From NCBI RefSeq assembly GCF_016862095.1, contig NZ_BOMH01000066.1:62001-126000 (forward strand): 64,000 bases of DNA, in the 5' to 3' direction. Source of the stretch: Actinoplanes cyaneus. GTDB taxonomy: Bacteria > Actinomycetota > Actinomycetes > Mycobacteriales > Micromonosporaceae. The notes beneath the pieces were generated by a model that was not told the DNA's origin, made no database searches, and saw nothing but the letters and a program-made list of their open reading frames with translations. This document shows positions 23,204 through 31,887 of this stretch, one piece after another. Numbering within the stretch: position 1 is the stretch's first letter; each line of letters opens with the position of its first letter. The translations under genes and the position numbers were made by a program.

Positions 23204-26200
23204 ATGGCCGATGATCCCTCCCGTCCCAGCGCCCAGTCCGCGGATCATTTGACCGCGACCTGGCGGTCTTACCTGCCAGAGCATGCCATCGATCTACTCA
23301 GGACCGTTGAAACTGTCGGCAATCCGCCGATGATCCAAGACGATGACGCGGTAGTCCTCTTCGCCGATGTCGCCGGGTTCACTGCCATGGCCGAAAGTCT
23401 CGCGGGGTCCGGCAGTTATGGCACCGAACGCCTTACCTCGGTGATCAATCGCTGGTTCGCACTCACAGCTGAGGCCATCACGGATGCTGGCGGTAGCGTC
23501 GTGGACTTCGCCGGCGACGCCCTGGTCGGTATGTTCCGGTATTCGACCGACTCGGCGGCTGCAGTAGCCCGGCGGGCGATCCACTGCGCGGAACTCATTC
23601 GGCAAGCGACTTCATCGGTCGCTCCCGTTCCTACCCCGAACGGCCGACGAGCCCTCGAGATCCGCGTCGGCTTGGCGGCCGGCCCACTGCGTCTGATGAT
23701 CCTTGGGGACCCTGCCATCCGGCTGCAGCATCTGGTCGCAGGACCCGCGCTGGATCGTTCGGTGCAAGCTCTGCATCGGGCGGACCGCGGGGAGATCGTC
23801 GTTGATGACGTGCTGTTGGAGATGGCCGAGGCGCAAGTGCACCCCTTGTTGGTGGCGCCGCAGTCCCCGGTCGCCGATCTGGAGAAACTGCTCACGCCAT
23901 TCCTGCATCCCGCGATCCGGGCGCGGCTGCGGTCGGGGCGGAATGAGTTGGTCAACGAGCACCGAAAAGTGAGTACCGCTTTCGTCCGTCTCCCCGACCT
24001 GTCCTTGGACGACCATCGGACGACCGACGCACTACAGCGCTTTCTTGCTGCCGGCGTGGGTGTGATAAGTCGGTATGGCGGTCACCTTCGTCACCTGATG
24101 GCAGACGACAAGGGCATCGTGCTGGTGGCTGTCTTCGGCACACCGGTCAGCCACGAAGACGACGAAGAGCGGGCAATCCGCTGCTGCCTCGAACTACTTG
24201 CGTTGCAGGGCGGGCCCTACCGCGGCGGCGTGACCACCGGCCAGGTCTTCTGCGGCGAGGTAGGGTCGGACATCCGCCGGGAGTACGCGGTGGTAGGCGA
24301 CAGCGTGAATCTCGCTGCGCGTCTCATGCAAGCAGCGCCGCCCGGGCACCTTCTCATCGATCAGAACACGTACAATCGAGTACGCGACGTCGTACTCGAC
24401 GTGCGTCCAGCAGCCGTCAGCGCCAAAGGTAAGGCAAGCCCTGTACCGGTATGGATAGTGCACGAGGCACGAGAGATCGGGCCGGCTCCTGAATCGATAC
24501 CTGATCAGGGCCCGCTGGTCGGCCGCACGGCGGAGATGCGACTTCTGAAAGCGTTCGCACAGCACGTACAGTCCGGCCGTGGGCAACTGGTATGGCTGCA
24601 CGGTGAAGCCGGCATCGGAAAAACCCGGCTTGCCGACGAGGCATGCCGAATCGCCCGGGAGCTTGGATTCGCTCAATTCATCGGCGGTGCCCGATCCCAA
24701 GGCCGCAGCACCAGCTACCTCCTCTGGCGTCCGATCTGGCGAGAGCTACTCAGAATAGACAGAGACGCTTCCATCGAGGCGCAACTGTCATCGCTCACTG
24801 AGCGAGTCGCCGCTTATGACGGTTCAGGCCAGCGAACGCCGCTTCTCGCCGCCCTGGTCAACCTGCCAATGCCCGATACTGAGCTGACGGCACAACTCGA
24901 GCCCGCCGGACGCGAGGAATTACTCCGTTCCACGCTGCTCGCGTGTCTACGCGACCATGCATCGGCTGGGCCTTTGATCCTGCGCTTGGAGGACTGTCAC
25001 TGGATTGACCCCGCTTCATCAGCGTTGCTGGAGTATCTCGTTCAGAACATCGCGGACCTACCAGTGCTGGTCGTAGCGACCTCACGGGAGCCGATGCCCG
25101 TCCGATTGACCAGCCGATCGCATCTCGTCGATCTGCGGCTGGATCAGATGACCCGCGAAGACGCCGAACAACTCGCCTCCCTTCGCTTCCGTGAACGCTA
25201 CGGTCAGGCAAGTCAGGTTGCCCCCGAGGTCCTGCGGCAGATTTCCGAGCAGGCCGGCGGAAACGCTTTCTACATCGAAGAACTCGTCAGCTACCTGCAC
25301 GGCCGGGGAGTCGACCCGGGAGACCCTCGCGCCCTCGCCACGTTGCGAGTACCCGACAGCCTTCAGCGGTTGGTCATGGCTCGCATCGACGAACTCAGTG
25401 ACGACGAGAAGGCAACCATCAAGGTCGCCAGCGTGATCGGGCGGCGTTTCCAGCCGCCGTGGATCACGTCGGCATATCCGGCTGCCGGAACGATCAAGCA
25501 GGTAGCCGACCACTTAGATCGCCTACAGGCCCTGGACCTGACTCTGCGAGTGCCAGGCGAGGCTGAGGTGGAGTACGAGTTCAAGCATCCGGTCACGCAA
25601 GATGCCGCATACCAGAGCATCACCTACGACACGCGGGCTGCTCTACATGAACGCATCGGACAATTCATCGAGCAAGTCTATTCCGACCGGCTTCCTCAGT
25701 ATGTCGATGTACTGGCACATCACTACGCACGGACGGAACGCAGCGACAAGCAGCGGGTGTGGTATCGAGCCGCCGGAGATCGCGCCAAGATGATCTTCGC
25801 CAACGAAACCGCGACTTATTACTACGGATTGCTACTCCCACTACTGCCAGCGGCAGAAGGCGCGGAACTTCACGTCGAGATCGGCGCTGTCAACCAGCAC
25901 ACCGGGCAGTGGACTGAGGCTGAAGATCACTACCGACAGGCGATGCAACTTGCACGAGCGAATGATCGTCTCGACGTTTTGGCCAGCGCCCAACGGCAGC
26001 TCGGAGATCTTCTAACATACACCCGTTCCGATGATGAACCAGTCACCTGGCTGCAACGGGCTCTAACCCAATTCGAGCGACTCAACGACGTCCAAGGCCA
26101 GTGCCGGACCATGGACCGAATCACTTTTGCTCTCTATCGCCAAGGATCGTACACGGAGGCTTTCGAGATGGCTCAGCGCCATCTTTCGATGGCTACCGAA

Positions 26201-27202
26201 ATCGGCGATCTTGCCGCGAGAAGCGCGGCTCTCGGGCACATCGGGTTGGTGTATCTGAATACGGGACACCCGGACAGCGCGCAGGAGTACCTACGGAAGG
26301 CTTTGGCCACGGCGGAGGAAGCTGGCGACAGGCAAAGTACGCTGATTCTGGCAGTCAACCTAGGCCTGGCTCTGATGCGCAGCGCAGACCATGCCCAGTC
26401 GATTGCTTCTTACAGATATGCACTGGAGGTAGCGCGCGAAATCGGAGCCGGGCACAATGCCACCATCGCCGTCGGGAACATGGGAGAAATCTATCGCTAC
26501 GAGGGTGATTTCGAGCGGGCACGGACCTGCGCGCTCCACGCACTCAGAGTTGGTGCCGAGTTAGGCGACCTCCTGATGGTGGCAGACCAATTTTCGAATC
26601 TCGGCGCGATCGCCGAGGCCAAAGACAATACTGCGGAGGCCCAGCACCTATTCGAACGGGCGATCGAGTTGGCGCGTCAACTCAACGCTCCCTACTATCT
26701 TTGCGATTGGCTACACCGCCTGGCTCGCCTACACCTGGAAACGAATCAGCCAACGGAGGCCGACAGGCTCAATGCCGAGGCATTGAAGATCGCTGAGGAA
26801 CAGGAACAACGAGACGTCCAAGTCAGTGCATCGCTCTTGTCGATCCGGCTACGAGTCCGTGACAATTCCTTGGATCGGCACACAGCCATCAAATCTCTGC
26901 GCCAGGCCATGCAGGAGTGGAACGAGCCCCACGAGGTTGCTGCCCTTTTGGACGCGGTGCGCGAACTCGATCCAGGCGACGAGGAGGCCCGGATCACGGC
27001 CGCCGAGATCTACCGCACCCTGTATGAACGTGCCCCGAGTATCGAATACCGCCGCGCATACCATCGCCTGACCGGCAAGCTACTTCCTCTTGGGCCACCA
27101 TTGCCGGAGCTCCCCGACTGGATCGCCGCGGAGGGCGGTGCCGACTTGGAGAACCTGCTTCAGCGGATTGACCGCTCGGCGCAGAAGCCCCGAGCGGTCT
27201 GA
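23204..27202 (+). CDS. double-cyclase-domain / P-loop ATPase / TPR signalling protein
   Basis: A 1332-residue protein. Domain C1 (about 40-200) has class III cyclase metal Asps at 55 (FADVAGFTAMAE) and 105 (FAGDALVGMF) but no Asn-Arg pair. Domain C2 (about 255-425) lacks the first Asp (FVRLPDLS) but has the transition-state Asn369 and Arg373 in DSVNLAARL. Together they could form one composite active site. An AAA/STAND ATPase follows (Walker A GEAGIGKT at 467-474, LRLEDCHWID near 595, sensor-like RVPDSLQRLVMARID). The remainder (about 890-1290) is TPR-like repeats such as GHIGLVYLNTGHPDSAQEYL. No membrane segment is seen. Base composition is visibly less GC-rich than both neighbours, suggesting recent acquisition. 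ATG 23204 is preferred; GTG 23189 is possible. Confidence 0.85.
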   Translation: MADDPSRPSAQSADHLTATWRSYLPEHAIDLLRTVETVGNPPMIQDDDAVVLFADVAGFTAMAESLAGSGSYGTERLTSVINRWFALTAEAITDAGGSVVDFAGDALVGMFRYSTDSAAAVARRAIHCAELIRQATSSVAPVPTPNGRRALEIRVGLAAGPLRLMILGDPAIRLQHLVAGPALDRSVQALHRADRGEIVVDDVLLEMAEAQVHPLLVAPQSPVADLEKLLTPFLHPAIRARLRSGRNELVNEHRKVSTAFVRLPDLSLDDHRTTDALQRFLAAGVGVISRYGGHLRHLMADDKGIVLVAVFGTPVSHEDDEERAIRCCLELLALQGGPYRGGVTTGQVFCGEVGSDIRREYAVVGDSVNLAARLMQAAPPGHLLIDQNTYNRVRDVVLDVRPAAVSAKGKASPVPVWIVHEAREIGPAPESIPDQGPLVGRTAEMRLLKAFAQHVQSGRGQLVWLHGEAGIGKTRLADEACRIARELGFAQFIGGARSQGRSTSYLLWRPIWRELLRIDRDASIEAQLSSLTERVAAYDGSGQRTPLLAALVNLPMPDTELTAQLEPAGREELLRSTLLACLRDHASAGPLILRLEDCHWIDPASSALLEYLVQNIADLPVLVVATSREPMPVRLTSRSHLVDLRLDQMTREDAEQLASLRFRERYGQASQVAPEVLRQISEQAGGNAFYIEELVSYLHGRGVDPGDPRALATLRVPDSLQRLVMARIDELSDDEKATIKVASVIGRRFQPPWITSAYPAAGTIKQVADHLDRLQALDLTLRVPGEAEVEYEFKHPVTQDAAYQSITYDTRAALHERIGQFIEQVYSDRLPQYVDVLAHHYARTERSDKQRVWYRAAGDRAKMIFANETATYYYGLLLPLLPAAEGAELHVEIGAVNQHTGQWTEAEDHYRQAMQLARANDRLDVLASAQRQLGDLLTYTRSDDEPVTWLQRALTQFERLNDVQGQCRTMDRITFALYRQGSYTEAFEMAQRHLSMATEIGDLAARSAALGHIGLVYLNTGHPDSAQEYLRKALATAEEAGDRQSTLILAVNLGLALMRSADHAQSIASYRYALEVAREIGAGHNATIAVGNMGEIYRYEGDFERARTCALHALRVGAELGDLLMVADQFSNLGAIAEAKDNTAEAQHLFERAIELARQLNAPYYLCDWLHRLARLHLETNQPTEADRLNAEALKIAEEQEQRDVQVSASLLSIRLRVRDNSLDRHTAIKSLRQAMQEWNEPHEVAALLDAVRELDPGDEEARITAAEIYRTLYERAPSIEYRRAYHRLTGKLLPLGPPLPELPDWIAAEGGADLENLLQRIDRSAQKPRAV

Positions 27203-27207
27203 GACCG

Positions 27208-28602
27208 TCAGCCGCCGACGATGGTGTTGCCGGCGAGGAGGTGGAGGGTGCGGAGGGACGGGGCGAAGGCGTACACCGCGCCGGTCGTGGTGACGAAGCC
27301 GCCGAAGCCGGCGGCCGGGATGGCCTGGACCACGTCGGGGGCCAGGGTTTCGGAGGCGATCTGTGAGCTCGCGCCGAGGACCGGGTCGAGGCCGTCGACG
27401 CCGGGCGCCGAGCGGCCGTACGCGGCGAGGGTGGAGGCGGGGAAACCGGGGTTGGTCGCCCACCGGCGCTGCACGTATTCGAACTGGTCTTCGATGCTGG
27501 CCATGTAGGCGTTGAACAGCAGGCCGCGTTCCTGCCCGTCGTCGGCCTGGCCGCGGGGCAGGGGCGAGCCGAACGGGATGCCGCGGCGCAGCATCTTGTG
27601 GCCGCGGTCGCGGAAGACGCCGTCCTCGCGCGGGTTGACCTTGCGGATGTGCGCGTACCGCGGGGTGCGGGTGCCGTCGTCGTCGCCGTGGTACGTGAAC
27701 GCGTTCAGCTCGTTGTCGGGTGCGGACGCGGCGAGCGGGCGTCCGTCGAGGTGCCGGCCGAGCGCTCGGGCGGCGGCGTCGTCAGGGTTGTCGTCGAGCG
27801 TCGCCATGTGGTCCCACCAGCCGGCCACGTTCTGCCGGAGCCGGCGGAACACCTGGAAGGAGCCGTGCCGCATCCACGGCGCCGGGGTCGGGCGCGGCGT
27901 CCAGGACGGCGGCCGCCGCTCCCCCGGGTAGCCGAGGACGAACTCGCCGGCGGCGATGACCGCGGCGCCGGGCCGGACGGTGTCGGGGAAGCCGCGGACG
28001 CCGGGCTGCGAGATGCCGTCGGCGAAGCCGAAGTGTTCGATGCGTTTGCCGCCGTCGTTGCGCAGCACGTCGCCCCACTGGACGAGCAGGACTTCGAGGC
28101 CGTGCCGGGCGGCCTCGCGGACCTCGCTCTCGACCGCGTCCTGAAGCGTGTCCGCCTCGTGTGCGGCGACGGTGAGCAGCGCGTCGACCGGACGGCCGGG
28201 GCCGCCGATCACCCACTGTGACGGGTCGCCGGGGCCGAGGTCGCCGAGCAGCGCGGGCGCGGTGGTGACCGCGCCGTCGTCGTCGAGGCGGGTGCCGAGT
28301 GGTCCCTGCCAGAACGCGGCGTGGCCGACCAGGTCGCCGGAGACCTCGGGGTGCAGCAGGGCCAGGCCGGACGCGGTGAAGCCGACGTTCAGCAGGGCGA
28401 GCCGCGGCGTGTCGCCCGGCGCGGGACGGACCTGGGGAACGTCGTCGTGGCCGCTGGCGCGGGTGGCGGCGCCGGTCAGCCAGGTGCGCGCGCCGCCCCG
28501 GTCGCTGCGGAACGACAGGAAGAGAAATGCCTGGTGGTCGCCCCGGAACGGCCGCAGGACGTTGCCCTGGATCTGGGATGTGTCGGACAGCGGGGATGCC
28601 AT
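27208..28602 (-). CDS. Dyp-type heme peroxidase without signal peptide (DyP2)
   Basis: A 464-residue DyP peroxidase paralogous to DyP1 along its length (SQIQGNVLRPFRGDHQAFLF, EHFGFADGISQPGVRG with the GxxDG motif near residue 190, GSFQVFRRLRQNVAGWW, YAHIRKVNPREDGVFRDRG with the proximal-His candidate, GLLFNAYMASIEDQFEYVQR). Unlike DyP1 there is no Tat leader; the protein starts almost directly at the peroxidase domain, so it is expected to stay in the cytoplasm. ATG at 28602 has AGGAGACG upstream. The stop is only five bases from the stop of the convergent cyclase gene. Confidence 0.92.
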   Translation of the reverse strand: MASPLSDTSQIQGNVLRPFRGDHQAFLFLSFRSDRGGARTWLTGAATRASGHDDVPQVRPAPGDTPRLALLNVGFTASGLALLHPEVSGDLVGHAAFWQGPLGTRLDDDGAVTTAPALLGDLGPGDPSQWVIGGPGRPVDALLTVAAHEADTLQDAVESEVREAARHGLEVLLVQWGDVLRNDGGKRIEHFGFADGISQPGVRGFPDTVRPGAAVIAAGEFVLGYPGERRPPSWTPRPTPAPWMRHGSFQVFRRLRQNVAGWWDHMATLDDNPDDAAARALGRHLDGRPLAASAPDNELNAFTYHGDDDGTRTPRYAHIRKVNPREDGVFRDRGHKMLRRGIPFGSPLPRGQADDGQERGLLFNAYMASIEDQFEYVQRRWATNPGFPASTLAAYGRSAPGVDGLDPVLGASSQIASETLAPDVVQAIPAAGFGGFVTTTGAVYAFAPSLRTLHLLAGNTIVGG

Positions 28603-28719
28603 CGTCGGAACGTCTCCTGCTTCGGGTCGATGGATCAGCTTTGATTGCGTTGGACAATCCACCGTGGAACTCGATCCGGCATCCCTCCTGTCAAGAATCC
28701 GATCAAGAACATCCCGGCG

Positions 28720-29436
28720 TCACGCGTCCCGCCGCTGGAGGGTGATCGCGCCCGCGAGCAGCGCGGCGAGGGTCCACAGCGCCAGGACGCCGAGACCCTT
28801 CCACGGGCCGATCAGCGGGTCCGCCTCGGTGGACTGGACGGCCAGGCCCGCGCTGACCGGCGCATACTTCACCAGGCGGTCGTGCCAGACCGGGTCGGTG
28901 ACCACGGTGACGATGATCGGGACGGAGTAGAGCAGGGCGAGGACCGTGCCGATGGCCGCCGCCGGGTTGCGCACCGCGGTGGCCAGACCCAGGCTGAGCA
29001 GGGCGATCAGCACGAGGTAGAGCACCGTGCCCACGGCCGGGCGCAGCGTGGCGTGATAGGCCGGGAGCAGTGTCTCCCCGATGGCGACCGAGCCGGCCAC
29101 CGCCACGGTTGCGGCGACCGTCACCCCGGCGGCGACCACCAGCGCCTTGCCGATCAGGACCAGGAACCGCCGTGGCACGGCCGCCAGGGTCACCCCGATC
29201 ATGCCGGTGCTGTACTCGTTGCCGATCACCAGCACCGCGAGGATCGCCACGATCGCCTGCCCGAGCTGGACGCCGGTCAGGGCGACATCCGCCCCGCAGG
29301 TGGCGCCGGAGCAGGCGGCGGCCACGATCCCGCTCAGCCCGGCCGTGCCCGCGATGACCATCACGAGCAGGCCGGACGTGCCGGGTGAGGTGAGCGCTTT
29401 CGTCCACTCGGCGTGCAGCGCCCGCCGCATGCTCAT
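28720..29436 (-). CDS. ABC-2 type transporter permease (third gene of exporter operon)
   Basis: A 238-residue permease with about six hydrophobic segments: SGLLVMVIAGTAGLSGIVAA, AIVAILAVLVIGNEYSTGMI, VVAAGVTVAATVAVAG, TVLYLVLIALLSLGLATAV, ALLYSVPIIVTVVTD and VLALWTLAALLAGAITL. The cytoplasmic NEYSTGMIGVTLAAVPRR loop is typical of ABC-2 exporters. The N-terminus (RRALHAEWTKALTSPGT) matches that of the preceding permease, so they probably form a heterodimer. ATG at 29436 overlaps the preceding gene's stop (ATGA). Confidence 0.88.
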   Translation of the reverse strand: MSMRRALHAEWTKALTSPGTSGLLVMVIAGTAGLSGIVAAACSGATCGADVALTGVQLGQAIVAILAVLVIGNEYSTGMIGVTLAAVPRRFLVLIGKALVVAAGVTVAATVAVAGSVAIGETLLPAYHATLRPAVGTVLYLVLIALLSLGLATAVRNPAAAIGTVLALLYSVPIIVTVVTDPVWHDRLVKYAPVSAGLAVQSTEADPLIGPWKGLGVLALWTLAALLAGAITLQRRDA

Positions 29437-30896
29437 ACGTCCCTCCGGCGTAGGAGCAGCGCTGCGGCGCCGAGGATCACGACGGTCCAGCCGATCAGGA
29501 CCGCGAGACCGGCCCACGGCGCGAGCGGGAAGTAGCCGGCGGAGGGCGCATACACGTCGTCGACCTGTGGGTACTGCTTGACGGCCTGTTGCAGGGCGAA
29601 CGCGGCCGCTGGGGTGAAGGTCAGCAGTCGGCGGGCGGCCTCGACCGGCAGCACGATCACGGCCAGCAGGTAGGGCAGGACGATGACCACGATCGCGACG
29701 GTCACGGCGGTGACGCTGCGCTTCAGCAGGGCGCCGAGGCCGAGGGCGAGCACCGCGGAGACCGCCAGCAGCGCGCCCGTCCCGGCGACGATCCGCACCT
29801 GGGTCGTGGCGGAGCTCTGCAGGAGGGCGACTCCGTTGGCGCGCAGGATCCGCTGACCGAAAACGACCACGATGGCCGAGGCCACGACGCCGATGCCGAA
29901 CGTGGCCCCGCCGATCACCGCCGCCTTCGCGGCGAGCACCCGCAGACGGCGTGGAGCGGCGGCGAACGTGGTGCGGATCAGGCCGCGCCGATACTCCGTG
30001 CTCATGGCGACGGCGCCGAGCACAACCACGGCGATCAGGCCCGTGAACGTCCCGACCAGGGTCTGCGTCACCGACACGCCGGCCCCCGCCGGCCCGACGT
30101 CGCCGGAGCCGGCCACCCGGAACCCCGCACCCTGCTGTTGCGGGTCGGGCAGCTCGGTCCAGTCCGGTCTGCCGCCGATCCAGTCGGTGTGCCAGGCCGC
30201 GCCCGTCCAGCCGTCGCCCGTGGTGAGCTGCTCGAACGCGCCGGTCGCCTGGGTCGGCCCGCCCTGCGAGCCGTTGAGCAGCCCCTGGTGCATCTCCGAG
30301 GTGTACTCCGGGGCGGTGACGAACAGGCCCACCTCGGTCGTGGCCGGCAACCCGGCGAGCCGCGTGGCGCCGATCTCCGTCCACGTGACGCCGTCGGTGG
30401 AGGAGGCGGTCGTGACGATCTCCCCCGTACGGGAAAGGCGAAGCCATTGCGGCCCGAAGCCGGACGGACCGGCCTTGTCGTGGGTGTAGTCCCACTGCAT
30501 GCGCACCCCGTGTGAGCCGGTGAGCAGCACGGACGCGTAGGCCGACCCGGGTGTCAGTCCAGATTTGATCATGAGACCGGCCTTGGCCCACGGCGCGAGC
30601 CCGGGTCGCTCGGCGCCCGGACCGTCGAAGATCGACCCGGTCAGCGAGGTCACCCGGACGGAGACGCTGCCGTCGCCGGCCAGCGGTTGGTGCACGAAGG
30701 TGAAACGGTCCTTCACCTGCTCGCCACCGGGCCCGATCGTGGGCGTGCAGGCCGAGGCCGGCCCGTGTTTCCCGCAGGACCCGGACATGCCCGGCGCCAG
30801 GCCGAACAGAAGGATCAGCCCGGCCGCGGCGGCCAGACCGAGAACCCAGCCGCGCACGCTGCGGAACTTCGTCCACTCGGCATGCAGGATGCTCAT
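29433..30896 (-). CDS. ABC-2 type permease with large extracytoplasmic ConA-like domain
   Basis: A 487-residue permease. After a first hydrophobic segment (residues about 14-33, WVLGLAAAAGLILLFGLAPG), about 220 residues of soluble sequence precede the remaining segments. This insert (DRFTFVHQPLAGDGSVSVRV, AKAGLMIKSGLTPGSAYASV, PQWLRLSRTGEIVTTASSTD, VGLFVTAPEYTSEMHQG) has the pattern of a concanavalin A-like/DUF1349 beta-sandwich. The rest is ABC-2 like (VVLGAVAMSTEYRRGLIRTT and further segments). It probably pairs with the downstream permease and upstream ATPase; the domain may sense or bind cargo or glycan. It overlaps both operon neighbours by four bases. Confidence 0.85.
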   Translation of the reverse strand: MSILHAEWTKFRSVRGWVLGLAAAAGLILLFGLAPGMSGSCGKHGPASACTPTIGPGGEQVKDRFTFVHQPLAGDGSVSVRVTSLTGSIFDGPGAERPGLAPWAKAGLMIKSGLTPGSAYASVLLTGSHGVRMQWDYTHDKAGPSGFGPQWLRLSRTGEIVTTASSTDGVTWTEIGATRLAGLPATTEVGLFVTAPEYTSEMHQGLLNGSQGGPTQATGAFEQLTTGDGWTGAAWHTDWIGGRPDWTELPDPQQQGAGFRVAGSGDVGPAGAGVSVTQTLVGTFTGLIAVVVLGAVAMSTEYRRGLIRTTFAAAPRRLRVLAAKAAVIGGATFGIGVVASAIVVVFGQRILRANGVALLQSSATTQVRIVAGTGALLAVSAVLALGLGALLKRSVTAVTVAIVVIVLPYLLAVIVLPVEAARRLLTFTPAAAFALQQAVKQYPQVDDVYAPSAGYFPLAPWAGLAVLIGWTVVILGAAALLLRRRDV

Positions 30897-31801
30897 CGCG
30901 GATCCTCCGCCCGGTAGTCGACGGCGTCGCGGGTGAGTTCCAGATAGGCGTCCTCGAGGGTGGCCCGGTGGGCCGCGAGCTCGGAGAACGCCACGTGGTG
31001 CCGCTGCAGCACGCCGGCGATCGCCTCGGCCGGCAGGCCGGCGATCGAGAGGCCGCCGTCACCCGTGGGCACGACCGCCGCGCCGGCTGCGGCAAGGATC
31101 TCCGGCGCCTCCGGCGCTTGCGTGCGTACGGTGATCCGGCCGCCGGATGCCGAGCGGAGCAGCTCGGCGACGGTCGCGTCGGCGATGACCCGGCCGCGTC
31201 CGATCACGATCACGTGGTCGGCGGTGCCCTGCAACTCACCCATGAGGTGGCTGGAGACGAGCACCGCGCGGCCCTGACCGGCGAGGGATCGCAGGAAGCC
31301 CCGCATCCAGATGATCCCTTCCGGGTCCATCCCGTTGAACGGCTCGTCCAGCATCAGCGCGGGCGGATCGCCGAGCAGCGCCGCCGCGATGCCGAGCCGC
31401 TGCCGCATGCCCAGCGAGAAACCGCCGGCGCGGCGACGGGCCACGCCACCGAGACCGGTCTGCTCCAGGACCTCGTCGACGCGGCGCGCGCCGAGGCCCT
31501 GCGAATGGGCCAGCCACAGCAGATGGTTGCGTGCCGTCCGGCTGGGCTGCAGTGCACCGGCGTCGAGCAGCGAACCCAGGTGCCGCATCGGATCGGTCAG
31601 CTCGCGATACCTCTTACCCTCCACGAGGGCCTCGCCGGAGTCGGCCGCGTCGAGGCCGAGGATGACGCGCATGGTGGTGGACTTGCCGGCGCCGTTCGGC
31701 CCGACGAAGCCGGTGACCTGGCCGGCCCGCACGTCGAAGGTCATGCCGTCCAGCGCGACGGCGCCGCCGTACCGCTTTCGCACTCCGCTCACGGAAATCA
31801 T
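30893..31801 (-). CDS. ABC transporter ATP-binding protein
   Basis: A 302-residue ATPase. Walker A is in FVGPNGAGKSTTMRVILGLD near residue 40, the ABC signature in GGFSLGMRQRLGIAAALLGD near 135, Walker B in PALMLDEPFNGMDPEG near 157 and the switch His in VLVSSHLMGELQGTAD. A C-terminal regulatory part of about 90 residues follows. It is a drug-exporter/BcrA-like type. It is the first gene of a three-gene operon (31801 to 28720) with two permeases, each joined by a 4-base overlap. It is divergent from a response regulator/sensor kinase pair, which probably controls it through the repeats at 31825-31865. Confidence 0.93.
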   Translation of the reverse strand: MISVSGVRKRYGGAVALDGMTFDVRAGQVTGFVGPNGAGKSTTMRVILGLDAADSGEALVEGKRYRELTDPMRHLGSLLDAGALQPSRTARNHLLWLAHSQGLGARRVDEVLEQTGLGGVARRRAGGFSLGMRQRLGIAAALLGDPPALMLDEPFNGMDPEGIIWMRGFLRSLAGQGRAVLVSSHLMGELQGTADHVIVIGRGRVIADATVAELLRSASGGRITVRTQAPEAPEILAAAGAAVVPTGDGGLSIAGLPAEAIAGVLQRHHVAFSELAAHRATLEDAYLELTRDAVDYRAEDPR

Positions 31802-31824
31802 GGCTGGAGTTCTACGCGGCGGCC

Positions 31825-31865
31825 GGTGTCAGCCGGGTATCGACGGCTGACACCTGTTTGACACC
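31825..31865. promoter_or_regulatory. OmpR/PhoB-type direct repeat plus inverted repeat in divergent promoter
   Basis: TGACACC occurs at 31848-31854 and 31859-31865, an 11-base period as used by OmpR/PhoB response regulators. GGTGTCAGCC (31825-31834) is a perfect 10-base inverted match to GGCTGACACC (31845-31854). The 86-bp region separates the ABC operon from the two-component genes. Confidence 0.65.
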
Positions 31866-31887
31866 GGCGGGCTGGCATCGTGGTGGC

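Noticed and set aside
20330-28602. Phage-defence interpretation of the DyP/cyclase locus (CBASS-like)
   Set aside because: The nucleotidyl cyclase domains are class III (adenylyl/guanylyl type), not CD-NTase, and no effector such as a nuclease or pore-forming protein is present.
28720-31095. 791-codon minus-strand frame covering both permease genes
   Set aside because: Only its last 238 codons are a real permease; the upstream part is antisense-like Arg-rich sequence in the wrong frame of the other permease and ATPase genes.
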